A DNA stretch of 41,019 bases from an uncultured Bacteroidales bacterium (GCA_937891905.1 CALATT010000015.1:1-41019), one strand, 5' to 3'. Counted from the stretch's first letter, positions 1 to 8,960 are shown. A program made the numbers and translations. The notes: generated by a model from the sequence alone, not told the origin.

Positions 1-721
1 CTGGGTGTTGGAAACGAGTTGGGTTGGTAGAGTTACCTGTGATAGATACATCTACATTCTCGTGCCAGAGGATAGCTACACCTTCGCGTACATCGTCTGC
101 ACCGTAGCAGTTTACTTTTGCGCGTGGACCATTGCTGTATGCTTTTTGCTTCACGATATTCAACTCGCCAGTAGCGTAGTCAAACTGAGTTTGTACATAT
201 GTGAAACCGTTGATACGGCTGATGATCATAGCAGCGTCTTTACCAAGACCATTGAGGATGATGCGCAATGGTTTTTGGCGCACTTTGTTTGCCATCTCTG
301 CAATCTTGATAGCACCTTCTGCAGCAGCGAATGACTCGTGTCCTGCCAAGAAAGCAAAGCACTCAGTCTCCTCGCGGAGCAGACGAGCTGCCAAGTTACC
401 ATGGCCGATACCCACCTTGCGGTCGTCAGCTACAGAACCAGGGATGCAGAATGCTTGCAAACCGATACCGATAGCTTCGGCAGCGTCAGCAGCGTTCTTG
501 CAGCCTTTCTTGATAGCAATAGCGGTACCTACCACATATGCCCATTTAGCATTTTCAAAGCAAATCATTTGGGTCTCCTCGCAAGTCTTGTAAGGATCCA
601 AACCATATTGCTCACATATTTGATTAGCCTCTTCGATAGAAGCGATACCATTTGCGTTGAGCGCGGCGAGCACTTGTGCCTCGCGGCGGTCTTGTGATTC
701 GAATTGTACTGGACGGATCAT
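1..721 (-). CDS. GGGtGRT protein, C-terminus beyond window edge
   Basis: The reading frame starts at the ATG at 721 and stays open to position 1, giving about 240 residues; the family is usually about 330 long. The N-terminus (MIRPVQFESQDRREAQV), the stretch with CFENAKWAYVVGTAIAIKKG, then GLQAFCIPGSVADDRKVGIG, FAFLAGHESFAAAEGA and SITGNSTNPTRFQHPV are characteristic of the GGGtGRT family (Pfam PF14057). The naming motif would lie just past the visible end. The start is supported by AGAAAGGAG a few bases upstream, unusually good for this order. It lies 18 nt behind the NifU-like gene at 740-1441, surely in the same transcript. The molecular function of the family is unknown to me; pairing with an Fe-S scaffold-like partner suggests a metal-cluster role, which is inference. 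Confidence 0.9.
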   Translation of the reverse strand, partial: MIRPVQFESQDRREAQVLAALNANGIASIEEANQICEQYGLDPYKTCEETQMICFENAKWAYVVGTAIAIKKGCKNAADAAEAIGIGLQAFCIPGSVADDRKVGIGHGNLAARLLREETECFAFLAGHESFAAAEGAIKIAEMANKVRQKPLRIILNGLGKDAAMIISRINGFTYVQTQFDYATGELNIVKQKAYSNGPRAKVNCYGADDVREGVAILWHENVDVSITGNSTNPTRFQHP

Positions 722-739
722 AGTATTACTCCTTTCTGA

Positions 740-1441
740 TTATTCATGTCGTGGATCAATAAATTTAACAGCACCTTGCTCTTCTGTGGTGCGGCCGTAT
801 GTGCCAGTCACTTGCTTGAGTGCTTGGTCTGCAGGCACGCCCTTCTTGATAGCATCCATGAACTTGCCCATGTGTACGAACTCGTATCCGCAAGTTTCAT
901 TGTCTGCATCAAGGTATTGCTTGGTGATATAACCCTCTGTGAGCTGCAAGTAGCGAACGCCTTTTGCCTTGGTAGAGAAGAGGGTACCTGTTTGGCTGAT
1001 GAGGCCCTTGCCTAAGTCTTCCAAACCAGCACCGATAGTCAAACCGCCCTCAGAGAAAGCAGACTGAGTACGACCGTAAACGATTTGGAGGAACAACTCG
1101 CGCATAGCGGTGTTGATAGCGTCACAAACGAGGTCGGTATTCAAAGCCTCGAGGATGGTCTTTCCTACGAGAATCTCACTTGCCATAGCAGCAGAGTGGG
1201 TCATACCAGAGCAACCAATAGTCTCTACGAGTGCCTCCTCGATGATACCGTTCTTTACATTCAAACTAAGTTTGCACGCACCTTGCTGAGGAGCGCACCA
1301 ACCGATACCGTGCGTCATACCAGAGATGTCTTTGATCTCAGTAGCCTTAACCCACTTACCCTCTTCTGGGATAGGAGCTGGTCCATGCTTAGGACCCTTA
1401 GCTACTACGCACATTTCTTGTACTTCTTTAGAATAAATCAT
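740..1441 (-). CDS. NifU-like iron-sulfur scaffold protein, GGGtGRT partner
   Basis: A 233-residue protein that resembles the N-terminal scaffold domain of NifU/IscU. Cysteines sit where cluster ligands are expected: GWCAPQQGACKLSL near residue 50 and ETIGCSGMTHSAAMASE near residue 78, with a further cysteine in LNTDLVCDAIN. The rest (GRTQSAFSEGGLTIGAGLEDLGKG and onwards) is a family-specific extension not found in ordinary IscU. There is no signal peptide, so it should act in the cytoplasm. It is the first gene after the promoter at 1495-1526 and is followed at 18 nt by the GGGtGRT gene; the two are commonly adjacent in anaerobic bacteria. Assignment to the scaffold superfamily is good; the client protein is unknown. 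Confidence 0.85.
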   Translation of the reverse strand: MIYSKEVQEMCVVAKGPKHGPAPIPEEGKWVKATEIKDISGMTHGIGWCAPQQGACKLSLNVKNGIIEEALVETIGCSGMTHSAAMASEILVGKTILEALNTDLVCDAINTAMRELFLQIVYGRTQSAFSEGGLTIGAGLEDLGKGLISQTGTLFSTKAKGVRYLQLTEGYITKQYLDADNETCGYEFVHMGKFMDAIKKGVPADQALKQVTGTYGRTTEEQGAVKFIDPRHE

Positions 1442-1494
1442 GTGTCTTGTATGTATTATTTAGTTCAATATTTGTTTTGCTACATTTTGCGGCG

Positions 1495-1526
1495 CAAAAT
1501 TACTACTTTTTTTTGATATATGCAAA
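1495..1526 (-). promoter_or_regulatory. Bacteroidota-type promoter of the NifU-like/GGGtGRT operon
   Basis: On the minus strand TTTG (1526-1523) is followed after exactly 20 nt by TAATTTTG (1502-1495). The spacer contains an A8 tract. Transcription should start near 1488, some 45 nt before the ATG at 1441. The far end of the promoter lies 2 nt from the stop codon of the GHL10 gene, so no terminator fits between the two units. Confidence 0.75.
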
Positions 1527-1527
1527 T

Positions 1528-2706
1528 TTATTGATAAAAATTTCGTATAGAGTCGCAGACATTTCTTGGATTGCGCAATAGGGGTTGCGTAGAGTAGAAA
1601 CATTCGCCTGTTATTTCTGGGATAGTACGATTGAGTTGCATTTGTCGACTAATCTCATTTCCTTGTCCCCATGGTGTTTTGGGGCTTGCTTTTTCCAAAC
1701 GGTATGGTGCGAGGCCGATGTAAAGTTTGCAATTCGTTCCTTTAACTTCATTTGCCCACCAATGTGCAAGCAGTTGATAATCGGCTGCTCGTTTTCCTAT
1801 TTCCCAATACAACTGCGGTAGGATGTAGTCAATCCATCCTTGTTGTATCCATAGGCGTGTGTCTGCGTAAAGGTCATCGTAGTTGGTGATGCCTGCTGTT
1901 GTTTTGCTGCCAGTAGAGTCAACGGCGGCATTGCGCCATACGCCAAAAGGCGATATGCCGAACTGAACATCTTTCTTACATTCCTTGATGGTACGGCTGA
2001 TATCTTGTATGGCCAGATTGACATTATTGCGTCGCCAATCGTGTATATTGCTAAATCCTCTGGGGTATTTGGCAAAGGTGTGTGCGTCAGGAAGTGGTGT
2101 TTTACCTGATGGGTAGGGATAGAAATAGTCGTCCATATGGATGGCTTGAATATCATAGCGCTCTACTATATCTTGCACGATGGTGCATATCCATTCCCGT
2201 GTTTGGTCTAATCCTGGATCGAAGTACCATTGCTTGGCATATTGCCAGAACCATTCAGGATGTTTGCGCATGATATGGTCCTTGCATAGCGTGGATGTGT
2301 CTGTTTTGGCGAGATTGACGCGGTATGGGTTGAGCCATACATGCACTTCCATGTTTCGTTGATGTGCTTGTTCTATGGTCCATGCGAGTGGATCCCATGG
2401 TGTTTGTTTGTTCCAAGAACCTTGTGTGCCTGTGAGCCAATGGCTGACAGGTTCCAATTCGCTATGATAAAGAGCGTCAGAGGTAGGGCGTACTTGGAAG
2501 ATGATAGCGTTGATGCCTATACTTTGTAGAGAATCTAAGATCCAAAGCATGTCTGTCTGTTGCTTATCGGTGTCTCCGATGGCTTCTTTGGAGGGCCAGT
2601 CGATATTTGCTACGGTGGCAATCCATGCACCACGGAATGTTATCTCGGCTTGCGCGCACATACACATGAGCGCGATAAATAATATGGAGTATAGGCGTTT
2701 TAGCAT
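1528..2706 (-). CDS. GHL10-family glycoside hydrolase-like exported protein
   Basis: A 392-residue protein with an N-terminal signal peptide (about residues 1-20, ending MCMCAQA) followed by a TIM-barrel of the GHL10 family (DUF187/YngK-like). Family landmarks are FRGAWIATVANIDWPS at the start, IIFQVRPTSDALYHSELEPVS, EVHVWLNPYRVN, IHMDDYFYPYP and FGISPFGVWRN. The Asp pair in HMDDYFYP is the likely active-site element. Related proteins act on glycans or peptidoglycan in the periplasm or on the surface; the substrate is not readable from sequence. It overlaps the end of recF by 7 nt, so it belongs to the same transcript as recF and the response regulator. Its stop codon lies 2 nt from the next promoter, and no hairpin terminator is visible. 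Confidence 0.85.
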   Translation of the reverse strand: MLKRLYSILFIALMCMCAQAEITFRGAWIATVANIDWPSKEAIGDTDKQQTDMLWILDSLQSIGINAIIFQVRPTSDALYHSELEPVSHWLTGTQGSWNKQTPWDPLAWTIEQAHQRNMEVHVWLNPYRVNLAKTDTSTLCKDHIMRKHPEWFWQYAKQWYFDPGLDQTREWICTIVQDIVERYDIQAIHMDDYFYPYPSGKTPLPDAHTFAKYPRGFSNIHDWRRNNVNLAIQDISRTIKECKKDVQFGISPFGVWRNAAVDSTGSKTTAGITNYDDLYADTRLWIQQGWIDYILPQLYWEIGKRAADYQLLAHWWANEVKGTNCKLYIGLAPYRLEKASPKTPWGQGNEISRQMQLNRTIPEITGECFYSTQPLLRNPRNVCDSIRNFYQ

Positions 2707-3836
2707 GTTTCGTTATTGAGTGTGATGGAGCCTTCGCTTACATGGAATATCTTTGCGCTCTCGCTTGGGCGCACAATGTCGGTAAGGTGTTGGCGGTCTG
2801 TGTCTGTGATGAATATCTGTCCGAAATCAGAACTTTGCACCATGTTGACTATTCGCTCCACGCGCTCGCTGTCCAAACGATCGAAAATATCATCGAGCAG
2901 TAGGATAGGTTTTTCTTTGGAACCTTGTGCGGCTATGTACAGCGCTTGTGCTAATTTCATGGCGAGCACGAAGGTGCGTTGTTGCCCTTGTGAACCTACT
3001 TGCTTGAGTGGGTGTTCGCCCAGGCGCATGTCTAAGTCATCTCTGTGTGGCCCTTGGCTGGTCCAACCCAAAATGATGTCTCTTTGTCTGGTGCGGATAT
3101 ATGCTTCGCGCAAGTCGCGGTCTTGTAATTGACTAATATAGCGAATACTACATTTCTCGCCATTCTCTCCGCTTATCTGCTGATACACAGATTGGAAATA
3201 GGGATTGAACTGCTCAAAGAAGAGTGTGCGTGCTTTGAAAATATACTCGGCAAGCGGGATCATTTGCCATTCAATAACTTCTAATAAGTCGTCTGGCTGT
3301 GTGTCTGTGTCGGCTGCTTGTTTGAGTAGTGCGTTGCGTTGTTTGAGTAATGCGTTGTATTGCGTGAGGCAATCTAAGTAATGCTTGTCAAGCTGGCTGA
3401 TGACTGCGTCCATGAATCGGCGTCGCTCGTCTGAACCTTCTTCGATGAGGTGTTGGTCGGACGGATTGACTAATACCAAAGGTATTAAACCAATATGATC
3501 CACTAAGCGCTTGTAGTCTTTTTTATCCCGCTTAAACTGCTTCTTGACACCACGGCGAATGCCACAAGAGATGGTAAACCCGTCTGCATTATCTCCTTCG
3601 TCCCTTTGCTCCTTATAAACGCCTTGTACCATGGACATGTCTTGCTCATGGGTGATATTCTGCGAATCTTGATTGGTGTGAGATGATTTGGCAAAACTGA
3701 GCAGGTAGATAGCGTCTAATACATTGGTTTTTCCTTGTCCGTTGAGCCCGACAAGACAATTCATCTTTGGTGCAAAAACCAAAGATGCTTCGCGTATGTT
3801 GCGATAGTTGAGTATATGTAATTGCTCTAAGATCAC
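2700..3836 (-). CDS. recF: DNA replication and repair protein RecF
   Basis: A 378-residue SMC-like ATPase that binds gapped DNA and helps load RecA through RecO and RecR. Visible motifs: the typical start (MILEQLHILNYRNI), Walker A GLNGQGKT at residues 30-37, a central SQGPHRDDLDMRLG segment, the ABC-like signature GSQGQQRTFVLAMKLAQA, and Walker B ILLLDDIFDRLD. Length fits the family (about 360-380). The start codon is GTG at 3836; there is no upstream ATG in frame before the response regulator's stop at 3841, and the next internal Met (before NCLVGLNG) would remove conserved sequence. It is 4 nt behind the response regulator gene and overlaps the GHL10 gene by 7 nt. Linkage to a sigma-54 regulator is not a usual recF context. 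Confidence 0.95.
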   Translation of the reverse strand: MILEQLHILNYRNIREASLVFAPKMNCLVGLNGQGKTNVLDAIYLLSFAKSSHTNQDSQNITHEQDMSMVQGVYKEQRDEGDNADGFTISCGIRRGVKKQFKRDKKDYKRLVDHIGLIPLVLVNPSDQHLIEEGSDERRRFMDAVISQLDKHYLDCLTQYNALLKQRNALLKQAADTDTQPDDLLEVIEWQMIPLAEYIFKARTLFFEQFNPYFQSVYQQISGENGEKCSIRYISQLQDRDLREAYIRTRQRDIILGWTSQGPHRDDLDMRLGEHPLKQVGSQGQQRTFVLAMKLAQALYIAAQGSKEKPILLLDDIFDRLDSERVERIVNMVQSSDFGQIFITDTDRQHLTDIVRPSESAKIFHVSEGSITLNNETC

Positions 3837-3840
3837 GGTA

Positions 3841-5028
3841 TTATGCGTACAAGTTTACATCGTCTGCACTAATAATATTGCCTGTTAGTATGATGAGTCG
3901 TTCTACCATGTTTCGTAACTGGCGTATATTTCCTGTCCAATCTAATTGCTGTAGTGCTTTGATGGCTTCGGGTTCAAAAGACTTAGTGGCAATACCTTGC
4001 TCGTGGCATATCTGTTCTGCAAAATACTGCACTAAGAGTGGTATGTCATCTAATCGCTCGTTGAGTGAAGGAACATGAATAGGAATTACATTGAGGCGAT
4101 GGAAGAGGTCTTCGCGGAAATTGCCTTTCTCTATTTCTGCTTGTAGGTTTTTATTAGTAGCAGCGAGTATGCGTACATTCACTTTGATGGGTTTGTCTGA
4201 ACCTACCCGTGTGATTTCGTTCTCTTGTAATGCGCGTAGCACTTTTGTTTGTGCGGCGAGGGACATGTCTCCTATCTCATCCAAGAAGAGAGTGCCTCCG
4301 TCAGCTTGCTCAAACTTACCGCTACGGTCTTTGACGGCTCCTGTGAATGAACCTTTCATGTGTCCAAAGAGTTCCGATTCGATAAGTTCGCTTGGTATGG
4401 CAGCGCAGTTTACTTCCACCATCGGTGCGTTGGCGCGTTGTGATTGTTGGTGTATAAGATGTGCAACCACTTCTTTTCCTGTGCCATTAGGACCTGTGAT
4501 GAGTACGCGTGCCTCGGTAGGCGCTACTTTGTCTATGATGGCGCGCACGCGATTGATGGCTGCTGATTCGCCAATCATCTGCGAACCCTTGGCGGCTACT
4601 TTTTTTCTGAGTTGCTTGGTTTCCTGGCGCAGTTGTTTAGACTCCAAGGCATTCTTTGTAGTGATGAGTATGCGGTTGAGGTCTAATGGCTTGAGTAGAA
4701 AATCGTACGCACCTAATTTGAGTGCTTGTACGGCGGTTTCTACATCTCCATGACCTGTAATCATGACGATAGGTGTCTCGGCTGATGCGGTAGGTGTGTT
4801 TTGGTTGGCGTATTCACCTGTGTTTTTGATGGCAGAAAGCACTTCAATACCATCCATCTCTGGCATTTTGATGTCTGAGAAAATGAGGTCATAGGCGTTC
4901 TTCGTGGCCATTTGCAGACCATTAATACCATTCTCTGCTACCTCTACATTGTGTCCTTCGTCTGCTAAAATCTCGCGCAGCGTGTTGCGGATTCCTCGTT
5001 CGTCGTCGATGATAAGTATTTTTGCCAT
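3841..5028 (-). CDS. Sigma-54-dependent response regulator without C-terminal HTH
   Basis: A 395-residue NtrC-type activator. The receiver domain spans about residues 1-120, with acidic pocket D8/D9, phospho-acceptor D52 (SDIKMPEMDG) and K113 (LLKPLD), and an extra loop of some ten residues before PIVMITGHGD. The AAA+ domain has Walker A GPNGTGKE (179-186), the sigma-54 contact loop GSFTGA (226-231; the usual form is GAFTGA) and Walker B GGTLFLDEIGD (244-254). The protein stops after NIISADDVNLYA, where the Fis-type DNA-binding domain of NtrC would begin, so it lacks a recognisable helix-turn-helix. Short forms of this kind are, to my knowledge, common in Bacteroidota. No sensor kinase is adjacent. 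It is the first gene of the unit with recF and GHL10, and its own promoter is at 5053-5084. Confidence 0.9.
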   Translation of the reverse strand: MAKILIIDDERGIRNTLREILADEGHNVEVAENGINGLQMATKNAYDLIFSDIKMPEMDGIEVLSAIKNTGEYANQNTPTASAETPIVMITGHGDVETAVQALKLGAYDFLLKPLDLNRILITTKNALESKQLRQETKQLRKKVAAKGSQMIGESAAINRVRAIIDKVAPTEARVLITGPNGTGKEVVAHLIHQQSQRANAPMVEVNCAAIPSELIESELFGHMKGSFTGAVKDRSGKFEQADGGTLFLDEIGDMSLAAQTKVLRALQENEITRVGSDKPIKVNVRILAATNKNLQAEIEKGNFREDLFHRLNVIPIHVPSLNERLDDIPLLVQYFAEQICHEQGIATKSFEPEAIKALQQLDWTGNIRQLRNMVERLIILTGNIISADDVNLYA

Positions 5029-5052
5029 ATACTATATTTTTGTTTTCGGGTG

Positions 5053-5084
5053 CAAAGGTAGTATTTTTTTTTGAGATATGCAAA
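5053..5084 (-). promoter_or_regulatory. Bacteroidota-type promoter of the response regulator-recF-GHL10 unit
   Basis: Minus strand: TTTG (5084-5081), 20 nt with an A9 tract, then TACCTTTG (5060-5053). It lies 25 nt before the ATG at 5028, back to back with the promoter at 5100-5131. Confidence 0.8.
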
Positions 5085-5099
5085 AAATAATAATTTATA

Positions 5100-5131
5100 T
5101 TTGCGCAATCAAAAAAAAAGTTGTACCTTTG
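5100..5131 (+). promoter_or_regulatory. Bacteroidota-type promoter of the triple-domain secreted protein
   Basis: TTTG (5100-5103), a 20-nt spacer with an A9 tract, then TACCTTTG (5124-5131). The start codon is at 5212, leaving an A/T-rich 5' leader of about 75 nt. Confidence 0.8.
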
Positions 5132-5211
5132 CGGCGAAAATGCGATTATAGTACATAAAATGTTTTTAAACATACTAAAATAATCTATTTATTCACAAAA
5201 ATTCTTCAAAC

Positions 5212-6783
5212 ATGAAAAAGTTTTTTACTTTCTTCGCAGCCGCTTTGACTGCACTTACCATGTCTGCAGCTAATCTTACTGTAGCTGAGGCATTGGCAAT
5301 GGGAAATGCATTGGCAGACAATGCAGAGACCGATACCGTTGTGGTAGAGGGTTTTGCTGTTAATGTAACTCCTTACGATATTGCTTTTGGCAATCAACAA
5401 TTCTATCTTGCAGACGATGCAGCAAGTGCTACTTCTGACTTGATGGTATTCCGTGCTAAACCAACCAAGAATGGTGCTGCTTATCCAGTATTGGCTGGTG
5501 ACAAGGTACAATTGAAAGGTACTATTAAGAAGTATGTAAAGGAAGAGGGCGCTGCTCCTATTATTGAGGTGATGTATCCTTCGGTAACATTCGTAACTGA
5601 GGTTGCTGGCGATCGTACATTGGCTACAACTACTGAGATTACAGTAGCAAAGGCATTGGAGATTGGTAATGCTTTGTCAGAGGGCGCTATAACAGAAGAA
5701 ACCTATGATATCGTGGGTTATGTTACTCAGATTGACGACAATAGTTTCAATACCAGTTACAAGAATATGGTATTCTGGATTGCAGATGAGAACAACGGTG
5801 CAGCTACTAACGCAGCTGGTGCATTCGAGGTATATCGTGGTAAACCAACTCAAGAGTTGAAAGTGGGTGACAAGGTTTCTGTTAAAACAAAGATCCAAAA
5901 CTACAAGGGTACTATCGAATCTGTGTCAAGTGCTCCTGTAACTCTTCTTCAAGCAGGTACTGGCGAAGGTAGTGGTGAGACATCTACTGCTGATGTAGTA
6001 TTTGATAAGAATGACTTCGCAGGTCAAGGCGTTAGCGGTACAGGTGGTCCTGTAAGTGCAGAAAAGAATGGTGTAACATTCACTTGCGATAAAGGTTTCG
6101 GTGATGGCTCCTATGGCGTTCGTTGCTACAAAGGTTCAACTGTAACTATCACTTCTGCAACAGAGCAAATTGCTAAGATTGAGTTCGATCTCGCTACTGT
6201 AAGTGGTACTTCTTATGATGGTGGTTTGGATCCTGTTACTGTTGTAAATGCAAAAGAGTGGACTGTTACATTGCCTTCACAAGCTCGTATGAACAAGATC
6301 TCTATCTATTTCGGTACCGCTGAGGCTGTAGGTTATGACACTGTTACAGTAGCTGAGGCTTTGGTTATCGGTGAGGCATTGGCTGACAATGGCTATTCAG
6401 ATAAGAAATATGCAGTAGTTGGTTATGTGGCAAAAGCTAAGGCATTCGCTGAGAAATACCCAGATGCTCAAACATTCTACATGAGCGATGACGCTACTGC
6501 AACTTATGGTGACTTTACCGCTTACAACTGTAAAGTGGCTGCTCCTGGTGTTGTTCCAGGTGACTATGTGGCAGTAGTTGGTAAAATCCAAAAATATGTA
6601 GGTAATTCTGGCACTCCAACTATCGAGATTACTGGTGGTGAGGTAGAAATTCTTTCTGCTCCAGCTGAGGGTATTGAGGAAGTTGTATTGACAGAGAAGG
6701 TACAGAAAGTGATGGTTGACGGTGTGCTCTACATCGTTCGCGATAACAAGATGTACAATGTGCAAGGTGTACAAGTTCGCTAA
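5212..6783 (+). CDS. Secreted protein with three related OB-like domains and a C-terminal tail
   Basis: A 523-residue exported protein. A signal peptide covers about residues 1-20 (MKKFFTFFAAALTALTMSAA). Three copies of a domain of about 100 residues follow, each opening with VAEALAMGNALAD, VAKALEIGNALSE or VAEALVIGEALAD, followed by a VVGYV-like strand and a GDKV or GDYV strand; the pattern resembles the OB-like repeats (DUF6359-like) of many Bacteroidales surface proteins. Copies lie near residues 22-125, 140-245 and 380-485; the region in between (about 262-375) resembles a beta-sandwich. The last residues (MVDGVLYIVRDNKMYNVQGV) form the tail shared with four other proteins in this window. 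It has its own promoter and a strong terminator. The ligand is unknown. Confidence 0.8.
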   Translation: MKKFFTFFAAALTALTMSAANLTVAEALAMGNALADNAETDTVVVEGFAVNVTPYDIAFGNQQFYLADDAASATSDLMVFRAKPTKNGAAYPVLAGDKVQLKGTIKKYVKEEGAAPIIEVMYPSVTFVTEVAGDRTLATTTEITVAKALEIGNALSEGAITEETYDIVGYVTQIDDNSFNTSYKNMVFWIADENNGAATNAAGAFEVYRGKPTQELKVGDKVSVKTKIQNYKGTIESVSSAPVTLLQAGTGEGSGETSTADVVFDKNDFAGQGVSGTGGPVSAEKNGVTFTCDKGFGDGSYGVRCYKGSTVTITSATEQIAKIEFDLATVSGTSYDGGLDPVTVVNAKEWTVTLPSQARMNKISIYFGTAEAVGYDTVTVAEALVIGEALADNGYSDKKYAVVGYVAKAKAFAEKYPDAQTFYMSDDATATYGDFTAYNCKVAAPGVVPGDYVAVVGKIQKYVGNSGTPTIEITGGEVEILSAPAEGIEEVVLTEKVQKVMVDGVLYIVRDNKMYNVQGVQVR

Positions 6784-6805
6784 TTAGTACATACACATAC
6801 AAAGC

Positions 6806-6839
6806 AAAGGATAGTTCGCTTCGGCGGACTATCTTTTTT
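6806..6839 (+). terminator. Rho-independent terminator after the 5212-6783 gene
   Basis: A hairpin GATAGTTCGC / GCGGACTATC with a TTCG loop (6820-6823), extended by A-T pairs on both sides and followed by T6. It lies 22 nt after the stop codon. Confidence 0.85.
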
Positions 6840-6888
6840 GTCTATTTTGCAAAGTGGAAACTACAAAAGTGAAAAAAGTTTCCATTTT

Positions 6889-6920
6889 TTTGTGTATGTA
6901 AATAAATAGTGGTATCTTTG
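6889..6920 (+). promoter_or_regulatory. Promoter of the tetR-efflux operon
   Basis: TTTG (6889-6892), a 20-nt spacer, TATCTTTG (6913-6920). A TetR operator could lie around it, but I see no clear palindrome. Confidence 0.75.
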
Positions 6921-6975
6921 CACTCGTTTTGTAAAATAAACGAACTGAAATCATATAGAAATAAGGAGGTTTGTG

Positions 6976-7578
6976 ATGGAAAATGCACAGAGTCAGATAC
7001 TTAAGAAGTCTGGAGAAATGTTCTTTAAGTTAGGCATACGAAGTGTGTCTATTGATGATATATGCCATGAATTGGGTATTTCTAAGAAAACATTCTATGT
7101 TTATTTTGCGAGTAAAGACGAATTAGTGGCACAGTTATTGCATGTGAGTATAGACGGAATGGCTAACAGGATGGAGAATTGGTTGCGCTTGCATGATTTT
7201 CGTCAGTTGATATCTATTTTGTTGACACAAAAAGATGTGAATAAAAAAGATGTGAGATCTGTTCCCCAATTGGTTTATGATTTGAAGAAGTATTATCCGC
7301 AGCAGTTTGCTGAGTTTCAAGTGAAATTGTTTGAGGTGCAAAAGGATTATTTGAAGCAGTACCTTGAGCAAGGCATCCGCGAGGGTCTTGTGAGAGAGCA
7401 ATTGGATGTAGAGATGACGGCTATGTTGCTTGCTAAATTGCATACAGATGCAATACGAGATATGGAGCAGATAGAGAGTTATGGATATAAAATGCATAGC
7501 TATTCTCAAACGGCAAAAGATATTCTCATTCGTGGGGTATTGTCGGAGGAAGGTTTGGCATTATATAATAAGGAATAA
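6976..7578 (+). CDS. TetR/AcrR-family transcriptional regulator
   Basis: About 200 residues. The N-terminal helix-turn-helix is typical: ILKKSGEMFFKLGIRSVSIDDI, then HELGISKKTFYVYFASKDEL (about residues 8-55). The C-terminal ligand domain is not similar to a family I can name. The ATG at 6976 is preferred over the adjacent GTG at 6973 because AAGGAGG (6963-6969) is 6 nt away from it, an unusually strong ribosome-binding site for this order. The gene opens an operon with an outer-membrane channel, fusion protein and RND pump, so it most likely represses that operon and its inducer is probably a pump substrate. The regulator-pump link is inferred from context. Confidence 0.88.
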   Translation: MENAQSQILKKSGEMFFKLGIRSVSIDDICHELGISKKTFYVYFASKDELVAQLLHVSIDGMANRMENWLRLHDFRQLISILLTQKDVNKKDVRSVPQLVYDLKKYYPQQFAEFQVKLFEVQKDYLKQYLEQGIREGLVREQLDVEMTAMLLAKLHTDAIRDMEQIESYGYKMHSYSQTAKDILIRGVLSEEGLALYNKE

Positions 7579-7590
7579 AAAATAAAAGAT

Positions 7591-8931
7591 ATGAAAAAGA
7601 TTGTAATGTTATTATTTTCCACTCTTTTGATGAGTGGTGGTATCTATGCCGAAGATCATGTGATGGCTGCTGCGCGCACTAATCGTTCTTCGGTGCAGAC
7701 GCCTAAGGTGCTGCAATTGAGTCTCCAAGAGGCGCAGAACCATGCAGTAGAAAGTAATAGAAGTTTGAAAAATGCCTCTTTGGCTGTGCAAGAAGCCTAT
7801 GCACAGCGTTGGCAGACGATAGCTTCTATGTTGCCACAAGTGGACGGGTCGTATGCGTATAGCAACTATTGCGGTTATAGCGCTACTTTGTCTATGGGAG
7901 GTATGGAAGTGCCTGTCTCGATGCCTAATGTGGGTGCATTGGGTGTGACGGCTTCAATGGGTCTCAATGGTCAAGGTATTGTAGGTGCATTACTCAATAA
8001 TATCGCTATTGACATGAAGAAGATTGCTTTGGAGCAGTCTGAGTCAGAGTTGAGAGGCAATGTGATGAGCAGTTATGTGAGTGTGTTGGCGTTGCAGAGT
8101 ATTACGGAACTCTTGGATTCTACTTTGCTCAATATTCAAGGCTTGGAGCAGATGACGCAGAGTGCTGTGGATGCAGGCGCTGCAGAGCAGACCAGTGCAG
8201 ACCAAATACGCGTGCGCGTTAATACTTTAAAGAATTCTATTAATCAACAGAAACGAAATATTGAGTTGGCCTTCACATCGCTCAAGGTGCTATTGGATGT
8301 GCCAGTAGAGACAGAATTGGTGCTGACAGACAAGATAGATGGTGTTCTATCTGCTGAGAAAGTGCTGGCGCTATTAGGAGAGAACTTTATAGTGGAGAAT
8401 AACTTGAACTATCAATTGCTATCTAAGAATGTAGAATTGGCAAAGCGTAATGTGCATATGGCTGGTTGGGCTTATGGCCCTACGGTAGCGGTGGCATATA
8501 ACTATGCTAATCAGCAATACTACGGTGAAGGCGGTATGCGTATGACGCCTCCAAACTTGGTGCAAGTGAGTGTGAAGATGCCATTGTGGTCAAGCGGCAA
8601 GCGTGCTGCAGGTGTCGTGGAGAAGAAGATTGCATATGAGGAGGCGAAGAATACATTATCAGAGACTACAGACCAATTGGCTATTCAATATAGACAATTA
8701 TGTTTTAACCTCAATAATGCTTATGAGACTTATCTCAATGAGAAAGAGAATATAGAAGTGTCAAAGCGTGTATTCAATTCTGCCACAGAGAAATTCAAAT
8801 ACGGCGCAAGTAGTAACCTTGAACTGACTAATGCATCCAATGACCTTATCAACGCACAGTCAAGCTATGTGCAAGCTATGTTGTCGCTCGTGAATGCACA
8901 GGTGGAATTAGATAAATTCTTGAATAACTAA
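7591..8931 (+). CDS. TolC-family outer-membrane efflux channel
   Basis: A 446-residue outer membrane factor of an RND pump. It has a signal peptide (MKKIVMLLFSTLLMSGGIYA) and the twice-repeated long-helix and beta-strand pattern of the TolC/OEP family: LSLQEAQNHAVESNRSLKNASL near residue 45, ALQSITELLDSTLLNIQGLEQM near 165, and the second repeat ending TEKFKYGASSNLELTNASNDLINAQSSY near 400. It forms the outer-membrane and periplasmic tunnel of the tripartite system with the two genes that follow. It lies 12 nt after tetR. Confidence 0.92.
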   Translation: MKKIVMLLFSTLLMSGGIYAEDHVMAAARTNRSSVQTPKVLQLSLQEAQNHAVESNRSLKNASLAVQEAYAQRWQTIASMLPQVDGSYAYSNYCGYSATLSMGGMEVPVSMPNVGALGVTASMGLNGQGIVGALLNNIAIDMKKIALEQSESELRGNVMSSYVSVLALQSITELLDSTLLNIQGLEQMTQSAVDAGAAEQTSADQIRVRVNTLKNSINQQKRNIELAFTSLKVLLDVPVETELVLTDKIDGVLSAEKVLALLGENFIVENNLNYQLLSKNVELAKRNVHMAGWAYGPTVAVAYNYANQQYYGEGGMRMTPPNLVQVSVKMPLWSSGKRAAGVVEKKIAYEEAKNTLSETTDQLAIQYRQLCFNLNNAYETYLNEKENIEVSKRVFNSATEKFKYGASSNLELTNASNDLINAQSSYVQAMLSLVNAQVELDKFLNN

Positions 8932-8960
8932 TACATACGAAATATAAAATAACAAAGGAT

